A stretch of DNA of 64,000 nt from Nematostella vectensis. Lineage: Eukaryota; Cnidaria; Anthozoa; Actiniaria; Edwardsiidae. The stretch is taken from assembly GCF_932526225.1 (NCBI RefSeq), contig NC_064043.1:558001-622000 (forward strand), read 5' to 3'. Under the pieces are notes generated by a model, which ran no database searches, had not been told where the DNA came from, and worked only from the letters and a program-made list of their open reading frames with translations. Positions 27,438 through 37,717 of the stretch are shown here, piece by piece. Every line of letters starts with the position of its first letter. The stretch's first letter is position 1. The position numbers and the translations under genes are program-made.

Positions 27438-27668
27438 GGAATCGATCACGGGTCGCTGCGTTAGTAGTCAAGTCAAGGAATCTAGTTATTTCTTGTGTGC
27501 ATAAAATATGTACAGGATCCTGAACAAAGCATGAGCACATCAAAGATGCTCAGAGTACATAAAAATGTCCCTATACCTTCCTTTTATGTCATGACACACC
27601 AAGAACAGTATAATTAAGTATCGATATAAAAAAAAAACAAATAAAGAAAAAAAAATAGGCTATCAGCG
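27438..27668. repeat. Short S548 monomer 10 (231 bp)
   Basis: Joint at 27473/27474. Partner of short monomer 5, but its landmark carries CGATCACGGG although the partner is canonical. This is the clearest candidate for sequence transfer between neighbouring units inside one copy. Confidence 0.9.
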
Positions 27669-28065
27669 GGAATCGAACCCGGGTCGCTGCGTTAGTAGTC
27701 AAGTGCCCGCAACGAAAGACTAACGTGGCATTGCTGAAGGGAATTGTAATGATAATTACTTTTAATACTATTGGTATCGTAAACTATCCCATGCAAAGTC
27801 ACCATCGGACTGGAGGTTACATTCGGGAAAAGCTTCAGGGTTACATTCGGGAATTTGTTTTACGAGTGTAACCTCCAAAAGGTTACAATCGATAATTTGT
27901 TTTCCGAATGTAAATTCCAAAAAGTAACATTATTAAAAATAAAACAGTATACTCGGAAAAAAAGGTATATCAATCTATCGAGCGCTATGCTCTATGTTAC
28001 AATCTACTTAATCAAGTTATCCAAGGAATCTAGTTAGTTCTTGTGTGCATAAAATATGTACAGGA

Positions 28066-31000
28066 TCCTGAACAAAGCATGAGCACATCAAAGATGCTGA
28101 GAGTACATAAAAATGTCCCTATACCTTCTTTTTATGTCATGACACACCAAGAACAGTATAATTAAGTAACGACATTTAAAAAAAAAATTAAAGAAAAAAA
28201 AATAGGCTATCAGCGGGAATCGAACCCGGGTAGCTGCGTTAGTAGTCAAGTGCTCGCAACGAAAGACTAACGTGGCATTGCTGAAGGGAATTGTAATGAA
28301 TATTACTTTTAATACCATTGGTATCGTAAACTATCCCAAACAAAGTCACCATCGGACTGGAGGTTACATTCGGGAAAAGCTTCAGGGTTACATTCGGGAA
28401 TTTGTTTTACGAGTGTAACCTTTAAAAGGTTTTTTTTTCCGAATGTAAATTCCAAAAAGTAACATTAGGAAAAATAAAACAGTATACTCGGAAAAAAAGG
28501 TATATCAATCTATCGAGCGCTATGCTCTATGTTAGAATCTACTTAATCAAGTTATCCAAGGAATCTAGTTAGTTCATGTGTGCATAAAATATGTACAGGA
28601 TCCTGAACAAAGCATGAGCACATCAAAGATGCTGAGAGTACATAAAAATGTCCCTATACCTTCTTTTTATGTCATGACACACCAAGAACAGTATAATTAA
28701 GTATCGATATTTAAAAAAAAATAAAGAAAAAAAATAGCTATCAGCGGGAATAGAACCCGGGTGGCTGCGTTAGTAGTCAAGTGCCCGCAACTAAAGACTA
28801 ACGTGGCATTGCTGAAGGGAATTGTAATGAAAATTACTTTTAATACTATTGGTATCGTAAACTATTCCAAGAAAAGTCACCATCGGACTGGAGGTTACAT
28901 TCGGGAAAAGCTTCAGGGTTACATTCGGGAATTTGTTTTACGAGTGTAACCTCCAAAAGGTTACAATCGATAATTTTTTTTCCGAATATAAATTCCAAAA
29001 AGTAACATTAGGAAAAATAAAACAGTATACTCGGAAAAAAAGGTATATCAATCTATCGAGCGCTGTGCTCTATGTTAGAATCTACTTAATCAAGTTATCC
29101 AAGGAATCTAGTTAGTTCTTGTGTGCATAAAATATGTACAGGATCCTGAACAAAGCATGAGCACATCAAAGATGCTGAGAGTACATAAAAATGACCATAT
29201 ACCTTCCTTTTATGTCATGACACACCAAGAACAGTATAATTAAGTATCGATATTTAAAAAAACAAATAAAGAAAAAAAATAGGCTATCAGCGGGAATCGA
29301 ACCCGGGTCGCTGCGTTAGTAGTCAAGTGCCCGCAACGAAAGACTAACGTGGCATTGCTGAAGGGAATTGTAATGAAAATTACTTTTAATACTATTGGTA
29401 TCGTAAACTATCCCAAGCAAAGTCACCATCGGACTGGAGGTTACATTCGGGAAAAGCTTCAGGGTTACATTCGGGAATTTGTTTTACGAGTGTAACCTCC
29501 AAAAGATTACAATCGATAATTGTTTTTCCGAATGTAAATTCCAAAAAGTAACATCAGGAAAAATAAAACAGTATACTCGGAAAAAGAGGTATATCAATCT
29601 ATCGAGCGCTATGCTCTATGTTAGAATCTACTTAATCAAGTTATCCAAGGAATCTAGTTAGTTCTTGTGTGCATAAAATATGTACAGGATCCTGAACAAA
29701 GCATGAGCACATCAAAGATGCTGAGAGTACATAAAAATGTCCCTATACCTTCTTTTTATGTCATGACACACCAAGAACAGTATAATTAAATATCGATATT
29801 TAAAAAAAAAATAAAGAAAAAAAAATAGGCTATCAGCGGGAATCGATCCCGGGTCGCTGCGTTAGTAGTCAAGTGCCCGGAACGAAAGACTAACGTGGCA
29901 TTACTGAAGGGAATTGTAATGAAAATTACTTTTAATACTATTGGTATCGTAAACTATCCCAAGCAAAGTCACCATCGGACTGGAGGTTACATTCGGGAAA
30001 AGCTTCAGGGTTACATTCGGGAACTTGTTTTACGAGTGTAACCTCCAAAAGGTTACAATCGATAATTGTTTTTCCGAATGTAAATTCCAAAAAGTAACAT
30101 TAGGAAAAATAAAACAGTATACTCGGGAAAAAAGGTATATCAATCTATCGAGCGCTATGCTCTATGTTAGAATCTACTTAATCAAGTTATCCAAGGAATC
30201 TAGTTAGTTCTTGTGTGCATAAAATATGTACAGGATCCTGAACAAAGCTTGAGCACATCAAAGATGCTGAGAGTACATAAAAATGTCCCTCTACCTTCTT
30301 TTTATGTCATGACACACCAAGAACAGTATAATTAAGTATCGATATTTAAAAAAAGAAAAAAAAAAAAAAGAAAAAAAAAATAGGCTATCAGCGGGAATCG
30401 AACCCGGGTTGCTGCGTTAGTAGTCAAGTGCCCGCAACGAAAGACTAACGTGGCATTGCTGAAGGGAATTGTAATGAAAATTACTTTTAATACTATTGGT
30501 ATCGTAAACTATCCCAAGAAAAGTCACCATCGGACTGGAGGTTACATTCGGGAAAAGCTTCAGGGTTACATTCGGGAATTTGTTTTACGAGTGTAACCTC
30601 CAAAAGGTTACAATCGATAATTTTTTTTCCGAATGTAAATTCCAAAAAGTAACATTAGGAAAAATAAAACAGTATACTCGGAAAAAAAGGTATATCAATC
30701 TATCGAGCGCTATGCTCTATGTTAGAATCTACTTAATCAAGTTATCCAAGGAATCTAGTTAGTTCTTGTGTGCATAAAATATGTACAGGATCCTGAACAA
30801 AGCATGAGCACATCAAAGATGCTGAGAGTACATAAAAATGTCCCTATACCTTCTTTTTATGTCATAACACACCAAGAACAGTATAATAAAGTATCGATAT
30901 TAAAAAAAATAAAATAAAGAAAAAACAATATGCTATCAGCGGGAATCGAACCCGGGTCGCTGCGTTAGTAGTCAAGTGCCTGCAACAAAAGACTAACGTG

Positions 31001-33654
31001 GCATTGCTGAAGGGAATTGTAATAAAAATTACTTTTAATACTATTGGTATCGTAAACTATCCCAAGCAAAGTCACCATCGGAATGGAGGTTACATTCGGG
31101 AAAAGCTTCAGGGTTACATTCGGGAATTTGTTTTACGAGTGTAACCTCCAAAAGGTTACAATCGATAATTTTTTTTCCGAATGTAAATTCCAAAAAGTAA
31201 CATTAGGAAAAATAAAACAGTATACTCGGAAAAAAAGGTATATCAATCTATCGAGCGCTATGCTCTATGTTAGAATCTACTTAATCAAGTTATCCAAGGA
31301 ATCTAGTTAGTTCTTGTGTGCATAAAATATGTACAGGATCCTGAACAAAGCATGAGCACATCAAAGATGCTGAGAGTACATAAAAATGTCCCTATACCTT
31401 CTTTTTATGTCATAACACACCAAGAACAGTATAATAAAGTATCGATATTAAAAAAAATAAAATAAAGAAAAAACAATATGCTATCAGCGGGAATCGAACC
31501 CGGGTCGCTGCGTTAGTAGTCAAGTGCCTGCAACAAAAGACTAACGTGGCATTGCTGAAGGGAATTGTAATAAAAATTACTTTTAATACTATTGGTATCG
31601 TAAACTATCCCAAGCAAAGTCACCATCGGAATGGAGGTTACATTCGGGAAAAGCTTCAGGGTTACATTCGCGAATTTGTTTTACGAGTGTAACCTCCAAA
31701 AGGTTACAATCGATAATTTTTTTTCCGAATGTAAATTCCAAAAAGTAACATTAGGAAAAATAAAACAGTATACTCGGAAAAAAAGGTATATCAATCTATC
31801 GAGCGCTGTGCTCTATGTTAGAATCTACTTAATCAAGTTATCCAAGGAATCTAGTTAGTTCTTGTGTGCATAAAATATGTACAGGATCCTGAACAAAGCC
31901 TTAGCACATCAAAGATGCTGAGAGTACATAAAAATGTCCCTATACCTTCTTTTTATGTCATGACACACCAAGAACAGTATAATTAGGTATCGATATTTAA
32001 AAAAAAATAAAGAAAAAAAATAGGCTATCAGCGGGAATAGAACCCGGGTGGCTGCGTTAGTAGTCAAGTGCCCGCAACGAAAGACTAACGTGGCATTGCT
32101 GAAGGGAATTGTAATGAAAATTACTTTTAATACTATTGGTATCGTAAACTATTCCAAGAAAAGTCACCATCGGACTGGAGGTTACATTCGGGAAAAGCTT
32201 CAGGGTTACATTCGGGAATTTGTTTTACGAGTGTAACCTCCAAAAGGTTACAATCGATAATTTTTTTTCCGAATATAAATTCCAAAAAGTAACATTAGGA
32301 AAAAATAAAACAGTATACTCGGGAAAAAAGGTATATCAATCTATCGAGCGCTATGCTCTATGTTAGAATCTACTTAATCAAGTTATCCAAGGAATCTAGT
32401 TAGTTTTTTTGTGCATAAAATATGTACAGGATCCTGAACAAAGCATGAGCACATCAAAGATGCTGAGAGTACATAAAAATGTCCCTCTACCTTCTTTTTA
32501 TGTCATGACACACCAAGAACAGTATAATTAAGTATCGATATTTAAAAAAAAAAAAAAAAAAAAAGAAAAAAAAAATAGGCTATCAGCGGGAATCGAACCC
32601 GGGTTGCTGCGTTAGTAGTCAAGTGCCCGCAACGAAAGACTAACGTGGCATTGCTGAAGGGAATTGTAATGAAAATTACTATAAATACTATTGGTATCGT
32701 AAACTATCCCAAGCAAAGTCACCATCGGACTGGAGGTTACATTCGGGAAAAGCTTCAGGGTTACATTCGGGAATTTGTTTTACGAGTGTAACCCCAAAAG
32801 GTTACAATCGATAATTTTTTTTCCGAATGTAAATTCCAAAAAGTAACATTAGGAAAAATAAAACAGTATACTCGGAAAAAAAGGTATATCAATCTATCGA
32901 GCGCTGTGCTCTATGTTAGAATCTACTTAATCAAGTTATCCAAGGAATCTAGTTAGTTCTTGTGTGCATAAAATATGTACAGGATCCTGAACAAAGCCTT
33001 AGCACATCAAAGATGCTGAGAGTACATAAAAATGTCCCTATACCTTCTTTTTATGTCATGACACACCAAGAACAGTATAATTAAGTATCGATATTTAAAA
33101 AAAAATTAAGAAAAAAAATAGGCTATCAGCGGGAATAGAACCCGGGTGGCTGCGTTAGTAGTCAAGTGCCCGCAACGAAAGACTAACGTGGCATTGCTGA
33201 AGGGAATTGTAATGAAAATTACTTTTAATACTATTGGTATCGTAAACTATCCCAAGCAAAGTCACCATCGGACTGGAGGTTACATTCGGGAAAAGCTTCA
33301 GGGTTACATTCGGGAATTTGTTTTACGAGTGTAACCTCCAAAAGGTTACAATCGATAATTTTTTTTCCGAATGTAAATTCCAAAAAGTAACATTAGGAAA
33401 AATAAAACAGTATACTCGGAAAAAAAGGTATATCAATCTATCGAGCGCTATGCTCTATGTTAGAATCTACTTAATCAAGTTATCCAAGGAATCGAGTTAG
33501 TTCTTGTGTGCATAAAATATGTACAGGATCCTGAACAAAGCATGAGCACATCAAAGATGCTGAGAGTACATAAAAATGTCCCTATACCTTCTTTTTATGT
33601 CATGACACACCAAGAACAGTATAATTAAGTATCGATATTTAAAAAAACAAATAA
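28066..33654. repeat. S548 distal block next to the second satellite (units 58-67)
   Basis: Landmarks at 28216, 28747, 29293, 29839, 30394, 30942, 31490, 32034, 32589 and 33132. All monomers are full length except that unit 58 lacks ~13 bp near 28,425, where the AATCGATAA segment is missing. Units 63 and 64 (30942, 31490) are nearly identical tandem copies. Units 59, 65 and 67 share the B-box variant GGAATAGAACC with GGGTGGCTGCG. After the last landmark the monomer runs on to its A-rich end and stops at ~33,654, so the terminal unit lacks its own following landmark. Confidence 0.85.
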
Positions 33655-33657
33655 ATG
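33641..33657. other. Joint between the S548 and S2000 satellites
   Basis: S548 ends in its own A-rich segment and S2000 starts at TGTTACAAAC. The joint text AAACAAATAAATGTTACAAA can be read either way over AAACAAATA. S548 units at 18,84x, 21,57x and 29,26x have AAAACAAATAAAG at this point, and S2000 units have AATAAACAAATAT just before CTTACAAAC. There is no target-site duplication, transposon end or unique sequence between the arrays. This fits a microhomology-guided joining of two satellites. Confidence 0.8.
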
Positions 33658-34464
33658 TTACAAACTTATTTAATAATAGGTAACAACTGCAATATTGTAT
33701 GAAGAGAGTGCCCCTCTCTTCCCCCTGCTATTGTTTAAATTATGCTCAATAAACTTTTACATCTTCCCTCTCCACCAGTTAAGCTTTCTATGTATGCTTC
33801 CCTGTACAAAATGCACCCCTTCAAATAGAACATTAAAGTTCACATACTTGTTTAATTCCTCAAACTCTTTGCATTGTGTTTTTTGTTAACTTCCTAGTAA
33901 CAAATTGAATACATATAATCAATAAATCTAGCAAGCTTATTTTGCAAACTCACTTTTTTTTATTATTTTGCGCAAAACCTATCAGGATTAAGGGGGTCCA
34001 GCACAAAGAAAAAAAACGAATTAAAAAAAAGACCATTGGCCTGGGATCGTACCCGGTCTGAAGAACAAAACGGAAACCATACATACGGATTACCCAATCG
34101 GTATGGCAGCACAAGGCTTTTACGGAAGGCTGTAAAGAACCCGAAGGCCCCAAGCACCGATATTTCCGAGCGAATATGCTGTACAACACTCTTGCAAGGT
34201 TATCCCAACCCGCGCATTAATGGGGATGACAATAACCAGGATCCCAGGCCTGTAATACGGTTACGCCACGCACAGCTCGCCGAGATTGTAGATGACAAAA
34301 AATAGAGGTCTTTTTGGGCGTCTTGGGTCCCTTGGGAACTCGCCATGCGCACGGGCGCATCTCTTTTATTGTGTACATGACATCAAATTAGCGAAGAAAA
34401 AAGACGCTGTTTTGGTATCATGTGAAAATCATAAAATAAATAGAAATAAAGACGTAAGGGGGGA

Positions 34465-34497
34465 GAATATTGACATCTTCATATTAGAATATTGACA
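34465..34497. repeat. Paired direct repeat GAATATTGACA (representative)
   Basis: GAATATTGACA occurs at 34465-34475 and again at 34487-34497, spaced 22 bp start to start, at the end of the GC-richer module. Most units then continue with CAATATTGTC, partly inverted to the same word. The arrangement is kept in the S2000 units. No function can be assigned. Confidence 0.6.
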
Positions 34498-35258
34498 AAA
34501 TCCGCAATTTTGTCTACGCTGACTAAGTAAAGCTGTATTTTACTTTAAAGGGGCAGCAACATTGTACTGCGCATGTCTGGAGTCAGTGATTATTGTAGGC
34601 TTTTAAGTGTCAACAAACAGTTGAACTTTTTAAAAGCTGTCAATACCTTATTAAATAATATGCAATATTATATTGAAAACTATGTTGATTGACAGTTTGT
34701 GGTCATTTTTTTGTTTTTTTAAAGTCTCCCACATGTACCAAAAGCTCATAAGTCAGTATTAGAATTTCACTGAAGTTCATTGTTTCAGGGCTCTAGAGCT
34801 ATTGCAAATCTCTTAACCATGACACTCCCCTTTTAAAGGAAAGTAAAAGAAATCAAAATTGTTGGTGGGGTCTCTGTTGTGTTTGTTTTCTTTTTAGTTT
34901 TGTTCTATTATTATTATTATTTTCTTTTTTAGAGGGGGAGGGGAATTCAGCTAAAAATAGCCAAGGGTCAATCCAATCAACTAGTACAAAAGATGTTTTT
35001 TTGCAGTCCTTTATTCAATATATTCAAGGTTATCATGCAATTCTGTTGTTTGACTGCATATATATATATTTTTTTTTTCTTTCTTTTCATTACAAGTTCT
35101 ATATGTGTAAGTTGTGACCATAGCTATGATTACTATTATTTAGAATAATTTTTTACCTACTAAAAGAAAACAACTTGACTCCAAAACACTTACTGTAGGG
35201 CACTCGATATTAGGCATTACTTTCATGTGGATGTAAGGTTGAAATGTCAAAACCTTCA

Positions 35259-35375
35259 TTAACCCGTGAACTACGCTTTAGCGTATTACACTTTGTGGTG
35301 ATCTGATTCTATTGTTCTTTTTTGTGTTTTACTAACTATTACCGTTTAACTATCACACTTTGTTTCACGGGTTAA
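35259..35375. mobile_element. piggyBac-type MITE, S2000 unit 1 (perfect ends)
   Basis: TTAA-CCCGTGAA at the left and TTCACGGG-TTAA at the right give a 14-bp perfect inverted repeat when the flanking CA/TG are included. The element proper is 109 bp (35263-35371) between TTAA copies. TTAA target duplication and termini starting with CCC are hallmarks of the piggyBac superfamily. It has no coding capacity, so it would be a non-autonomous MITE. Just inside the left end is the palindrome TACGCT-tt-AGCGTA; the word CACTTTGT occurs near both ends. It sits at the same place in every full unit, so it was inserted before the array expanded and is copied as part of the satellite. A chance inverted repeat cannot be excluded without unoccupied sites. 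Confidence 0.6.
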
Positions 35376-35448
35376 TGAAAACCACTCTAATTACTTACAG
35401 TAATTCTTTTTTAATATTATCATTTACTTGTATAATTTAGATGAGCTA

Positions 35449-35485
35449 TACATATTTCTTTATGGCTTTGTAGAGCTCATCTCGT
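35449..35485. repeat. Inverted repeat AGATGAGCT/AGCTCATCT in the S2000 tail (representative)
   Basis: A 9-bp perfect inverted repeat with a short AT-rich loop in unit 1. Other full units read GATGAGCAATAC, leaving a 7-bp stem GATGAGC/GCTCATC. Possible hairpin; no known function. Confidence 0.6.
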
Positions 35486-36029
35486 TCCTCATAAATAACA
35501 AACAAAATGAAGTTTGTTCTTATTTTGGTGCAAAGGAATCTACAGTAGTTTTCTAATCAGATAATTGTTTTTCTTTTAACACTCACCTGTTATTTCAAAA
35601 GCTCTTACTTGAGTTTGCTTGTCTCAGAAATAGACCTTGCTTAATAAACAAATATATCTTACAAACTTATTTAATAATAGGTAACAACTGCAATATTGTA
35701 TAAAGAGAGTGCCCCTCCCTTCCTCCTGCTATTGTTGACATTATGCTCAATAAACTGTTACCTCTCCCCTCTCCACCAGTTAAGCATTCTATGTATGCTT
35801 CCCTGTACAAAATGCGCCCCTTCAAATAGAACATTAAAGTTCACATACTTGTTTACTTCCTCAAACTCTTTGCTTTGTGTTTTTTGTTAACTTCCTAGGA
35901 ACAAATTGAATACATATAATCAATAAATCTAGCAAGCTTATTTTGCAAACTCACTTTTTTTTATTATTTTTGCGCAAAACCAATCAGGATTAAGGGGGTC
36001 AAGCACAAAGAAAGAAAACGAATAAAAAA

Positions 36030-36059
36030 AAAGCCCATTGGCCTGGGATCGAACCCGGT
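36030..36059 (-). pseudogene. tRNA-like 3' half in the S2000 monomer (representative)
   Basis: On the minus strand the unit reads CCGGG-TTCGATC-CCAGG, a T-arm with four of five stem pairs (one G:A mismatch) and the TTCRA loop. It is followed by CCAATGGGC and then directly by eight or nine T residues. The core GGTTCGATCCC fits the Pol III B-box. The 77-base span ending here starts with GCC and contains the small hairpin GATT-gggt-AATC where a D-arm would lie, but a full cloverleaf does not fold convincingly. B-box starts: 34043 (damaged), 36045, 38106, 41060, 43085, 45105, 47107, 49122, 51129, 53117, 55114, 57120, 59108, 61096, 63093 and 63909. The fused unit has lost its second copy. Confidence 0.6.
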
Positions 36060-36470
36060 CTGAAGAACAAAACGGAAAACATACATACGGATTACCCAAT
36101 CGGTATGGCAGCACAAGGCTTTTACGGAAGGCTGTAAAGAACCCGAAGGCCCCAAGCACCGATATTTCCGAGCGAATATGCTGTACAACACTCTTGCAAG
36201 GTTATCCCAACCCGCGCATTAATGGGGAGGACAATAACCAGGATCCCAGGCCTGTAATACGGTTACGCCACGCACAGCTCGCCGAGATTGTGGATGACAA
36301 AAAATAGAGGTCTATTTGGGCGTCTTGGGTCCCTTGGGAACTCGCCATGCGCATGGGCGCATCTCTTTTATTGTGTACATGACATCAAATTAGCGAAGAA
36401 AAAAGACGCTGTTTTGGTATCATGTGAAAATCATAAAATAAATAGAAATAAAGACGTAAGGGGGGAGAAT
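36031..36470. other. GC-richer module of the S2000 monomer (representative)
   Basis: This ~440-bp stretch is clearly richer in G and C than the rest of the unit and is among its best conserved parts by eye. It holds the tRNA-like T-arm, small hairpins such as ATGCGC-acgg-GCGCAT (about 36,347-36,362) and GGTT-atccc-AACC (~36,200), and open frames on both strands. The 89-codon plus-strand frame starts at TTG (36038), contains no ATG and matches no family I know. The minus-strand frame contains the peptide TGFDPR, the usual translation of a tRNA T-arm. I treat the module as non-coding repeat; its origin is unknown. Confidence 0.6.
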
Positions 36471-37062
36471 ATTGACATATTCATATTAGAATATTGACAA
36501 AATCCGCAATATTGTCTACGCTGACTAAGTAAAGCTGTATTTTACTTTAAAGGGGCAGCAGCATAGTACTGCGCATGTCTGGAGTCAGTGTTTATTGTAG
36601 GCTTTTAAGTGTCTACAAACAGTTGAACTTTTTAAAAGCTGTCAATACCTTATTAAATAATATGCAATATTATATTGAAAACTATGTTAATGGACAGTTT
36701 GTGGTCATTTTTTTGTTTTGTTTAAAGTCTGCCACATGTACCAAAAGCTCATAAGTCAGTATTAGAATTTCACCGAAGTTCACTGTGTCAGGGCTCTAGA
36801 GGTATTGCAAATCTCTTAACCATGACACTCCCCTTTTAAAGGAAAGTAAAAAAATCAAATTTGTTGGTGGGGGTCTCTGTTGTGTTTGTTTTCTTTTTAG
36901 TTTTGTTCTTTTATTATTATTATTATTATTTTCTTTTTTAGAGGGGGAGGGAAATTCAGCTAAAAATAGCCAAGGGTCAATTCAAGCAACTAGTACAAAA
37001 GATGTTTTTTGCAGTCCTTTATTCAATATATTCAAGGTTATCATGCAATTCTGTTGTTTGAC

Positions 37063-37065
<3 letters not shown>

Positions 37066-37133
<68 letters not shown>
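37066..37133. repeat. TA microsatellite, ~68 bp
   Basis: Uninterrupted AT/TA dinucleotides after GACTGC. The homologous tracts are ~10-32 bp in other units (for example 40062-40088, 42082-42113, 44107-44134, 46133-46148), so this one has expanded. Confidence 0.95.
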
Positions 37134-37137
<4 letters not shown>

Positions 37138-37318
37138 TCTTTCTTTTCATTACAAGTTCTATATGTGTAAGTGGTGACCATAGCTATGATTACTATTATT
37201 TAGAATATTTTTTTACCTATTAACAGAAAACAACTTGACTGCAAAACACTTACTGTAGGGCACTCGATATTAGGCATTACTTTCATGTGGATGTAAGGTT
37301 GAAATGTCAAAACCTTTA

Positions 37319-37435
37319 TTAACCTGTGAACTACGCTTTAGAGTATTACACTTTGTGGTGATCTGATTCTATTGTTCTTTTTTGTGTTTTACTAACTATT
37401 ACCGTTTAACTATCACACTTTGTTTCACGGGTTAA
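37319..37435. mobile_element. piggyBac-type MITE, unit 2
   Basis: Left end has one substitution (CCTGTGAA); right end intact. The internal palindrome is broken (TTTAGAGTA). Confidence 0.55.
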
Positions 37436-37717
37436 TGAAAACCACTCTAATTACTTACAGTAGTTCTTTTTTAATATTATCATTTACTTGTATAATTTAG
37501 ATGAGCAATACATATTTCTTTATGGCTTTGTAGAGCTCATCTCGTTCCTCATAAATAACAAACAAAATGAAGTTTGTTCTTTTTTTGGTGCAAAAGAATC
37601 TACAGTAGTTTTCTAATCAGATAATTGTTTTTCTTTTAACACTCACCTGTTATTTCAACAGCCTTACTTGAGTTTGCTTGTCTCAGAAATAGACCTTGCT
37701 TAATAAACAAAGACATG

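Larger units (their letters stand above)
22100..28065. repeat. S548 duplicated block, copy 2 (units 44-57, with five short monomers)
   Basis: Landmarks at 22151, 22699, 23247, 23792, 24016, 24246, 24795, 25024, 25570, 26118, 26661, 26889, 27438 and 27669. Offsets to copy 1 are 10,418-10,425 bp throughout; the small drift comes from A-run length. Differences from copy 1 are few: for example CATCGGG replaces CAGCGGG at ~24,242, and the landmark at 27438 has acquired the CGATCAC variant where copy 1 (17013) is canonical. The latter suggests local gene conversion from the unit at 26661. Confidence 0.85.
1..33654. repeat. Satellite array S548: 67 tandem units of a ~547-bp monomer
   Basis: The same ~547-bp text recurs head to tail without interruption. 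I used the B-box-like landmark GGAATCGAACC (plus strand) to count units: first at 219, last at 33132. Fifty-six intervals are 531-557 bp (mean ~547) and ten are 223-231 bp. Length differences in full units come mostly from the A-rich run just before the landmark. Units are very similar by eye, with private substitutions shared among neighbours or among units several periods apart, as expected of a satellite homogenised by unequal exchange and gene conversion. The array enters the window mid-unit and ends at an A-rich joint with a second satellite. Open frames of 60-79 codons recur once per monomer and are not treated as genes. I do not recognise the family. Confidence 0.97.
33658..35658. repeat. 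S2000 unit 1, junction-proximal
   Basis: First full unit after the joint. It is the only one with a broken B-box (GGATCGTACCC, 34043-34053), and it also has GACCATTGG where others have GCCCATTGG. Its inverted-repeat element is intact. Divergence at the array edge is usual for satellites, where exchange is less frequent. Confidence 0.9.
35659..37717. repeat. S2000 unit 2, with the longest TA tract
   Basis: A 2,059-bp unit, lengthened by a ~68-bp TA run. It begins TATAAAGAGAG where others have TATGAAGAGAG. The B-box is intact at 36045. Confidence 0.9.

Noticed and set aside
1-33654. CRISPR array (regular repeats)
   Set aside because: Period is ~547 bp with the whole unit repeated. There are no short repeats separated by unique spacers, and no cas genes.
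36031-36470. 5S rRNA or snRNA gene in the GC-richer module
   Set aside because: GCCTGGGATC superficially recalls 5S rRNA, but the flanking 5S internal control region is absent, and I see no snRNA Sm site or conserved 5' end.
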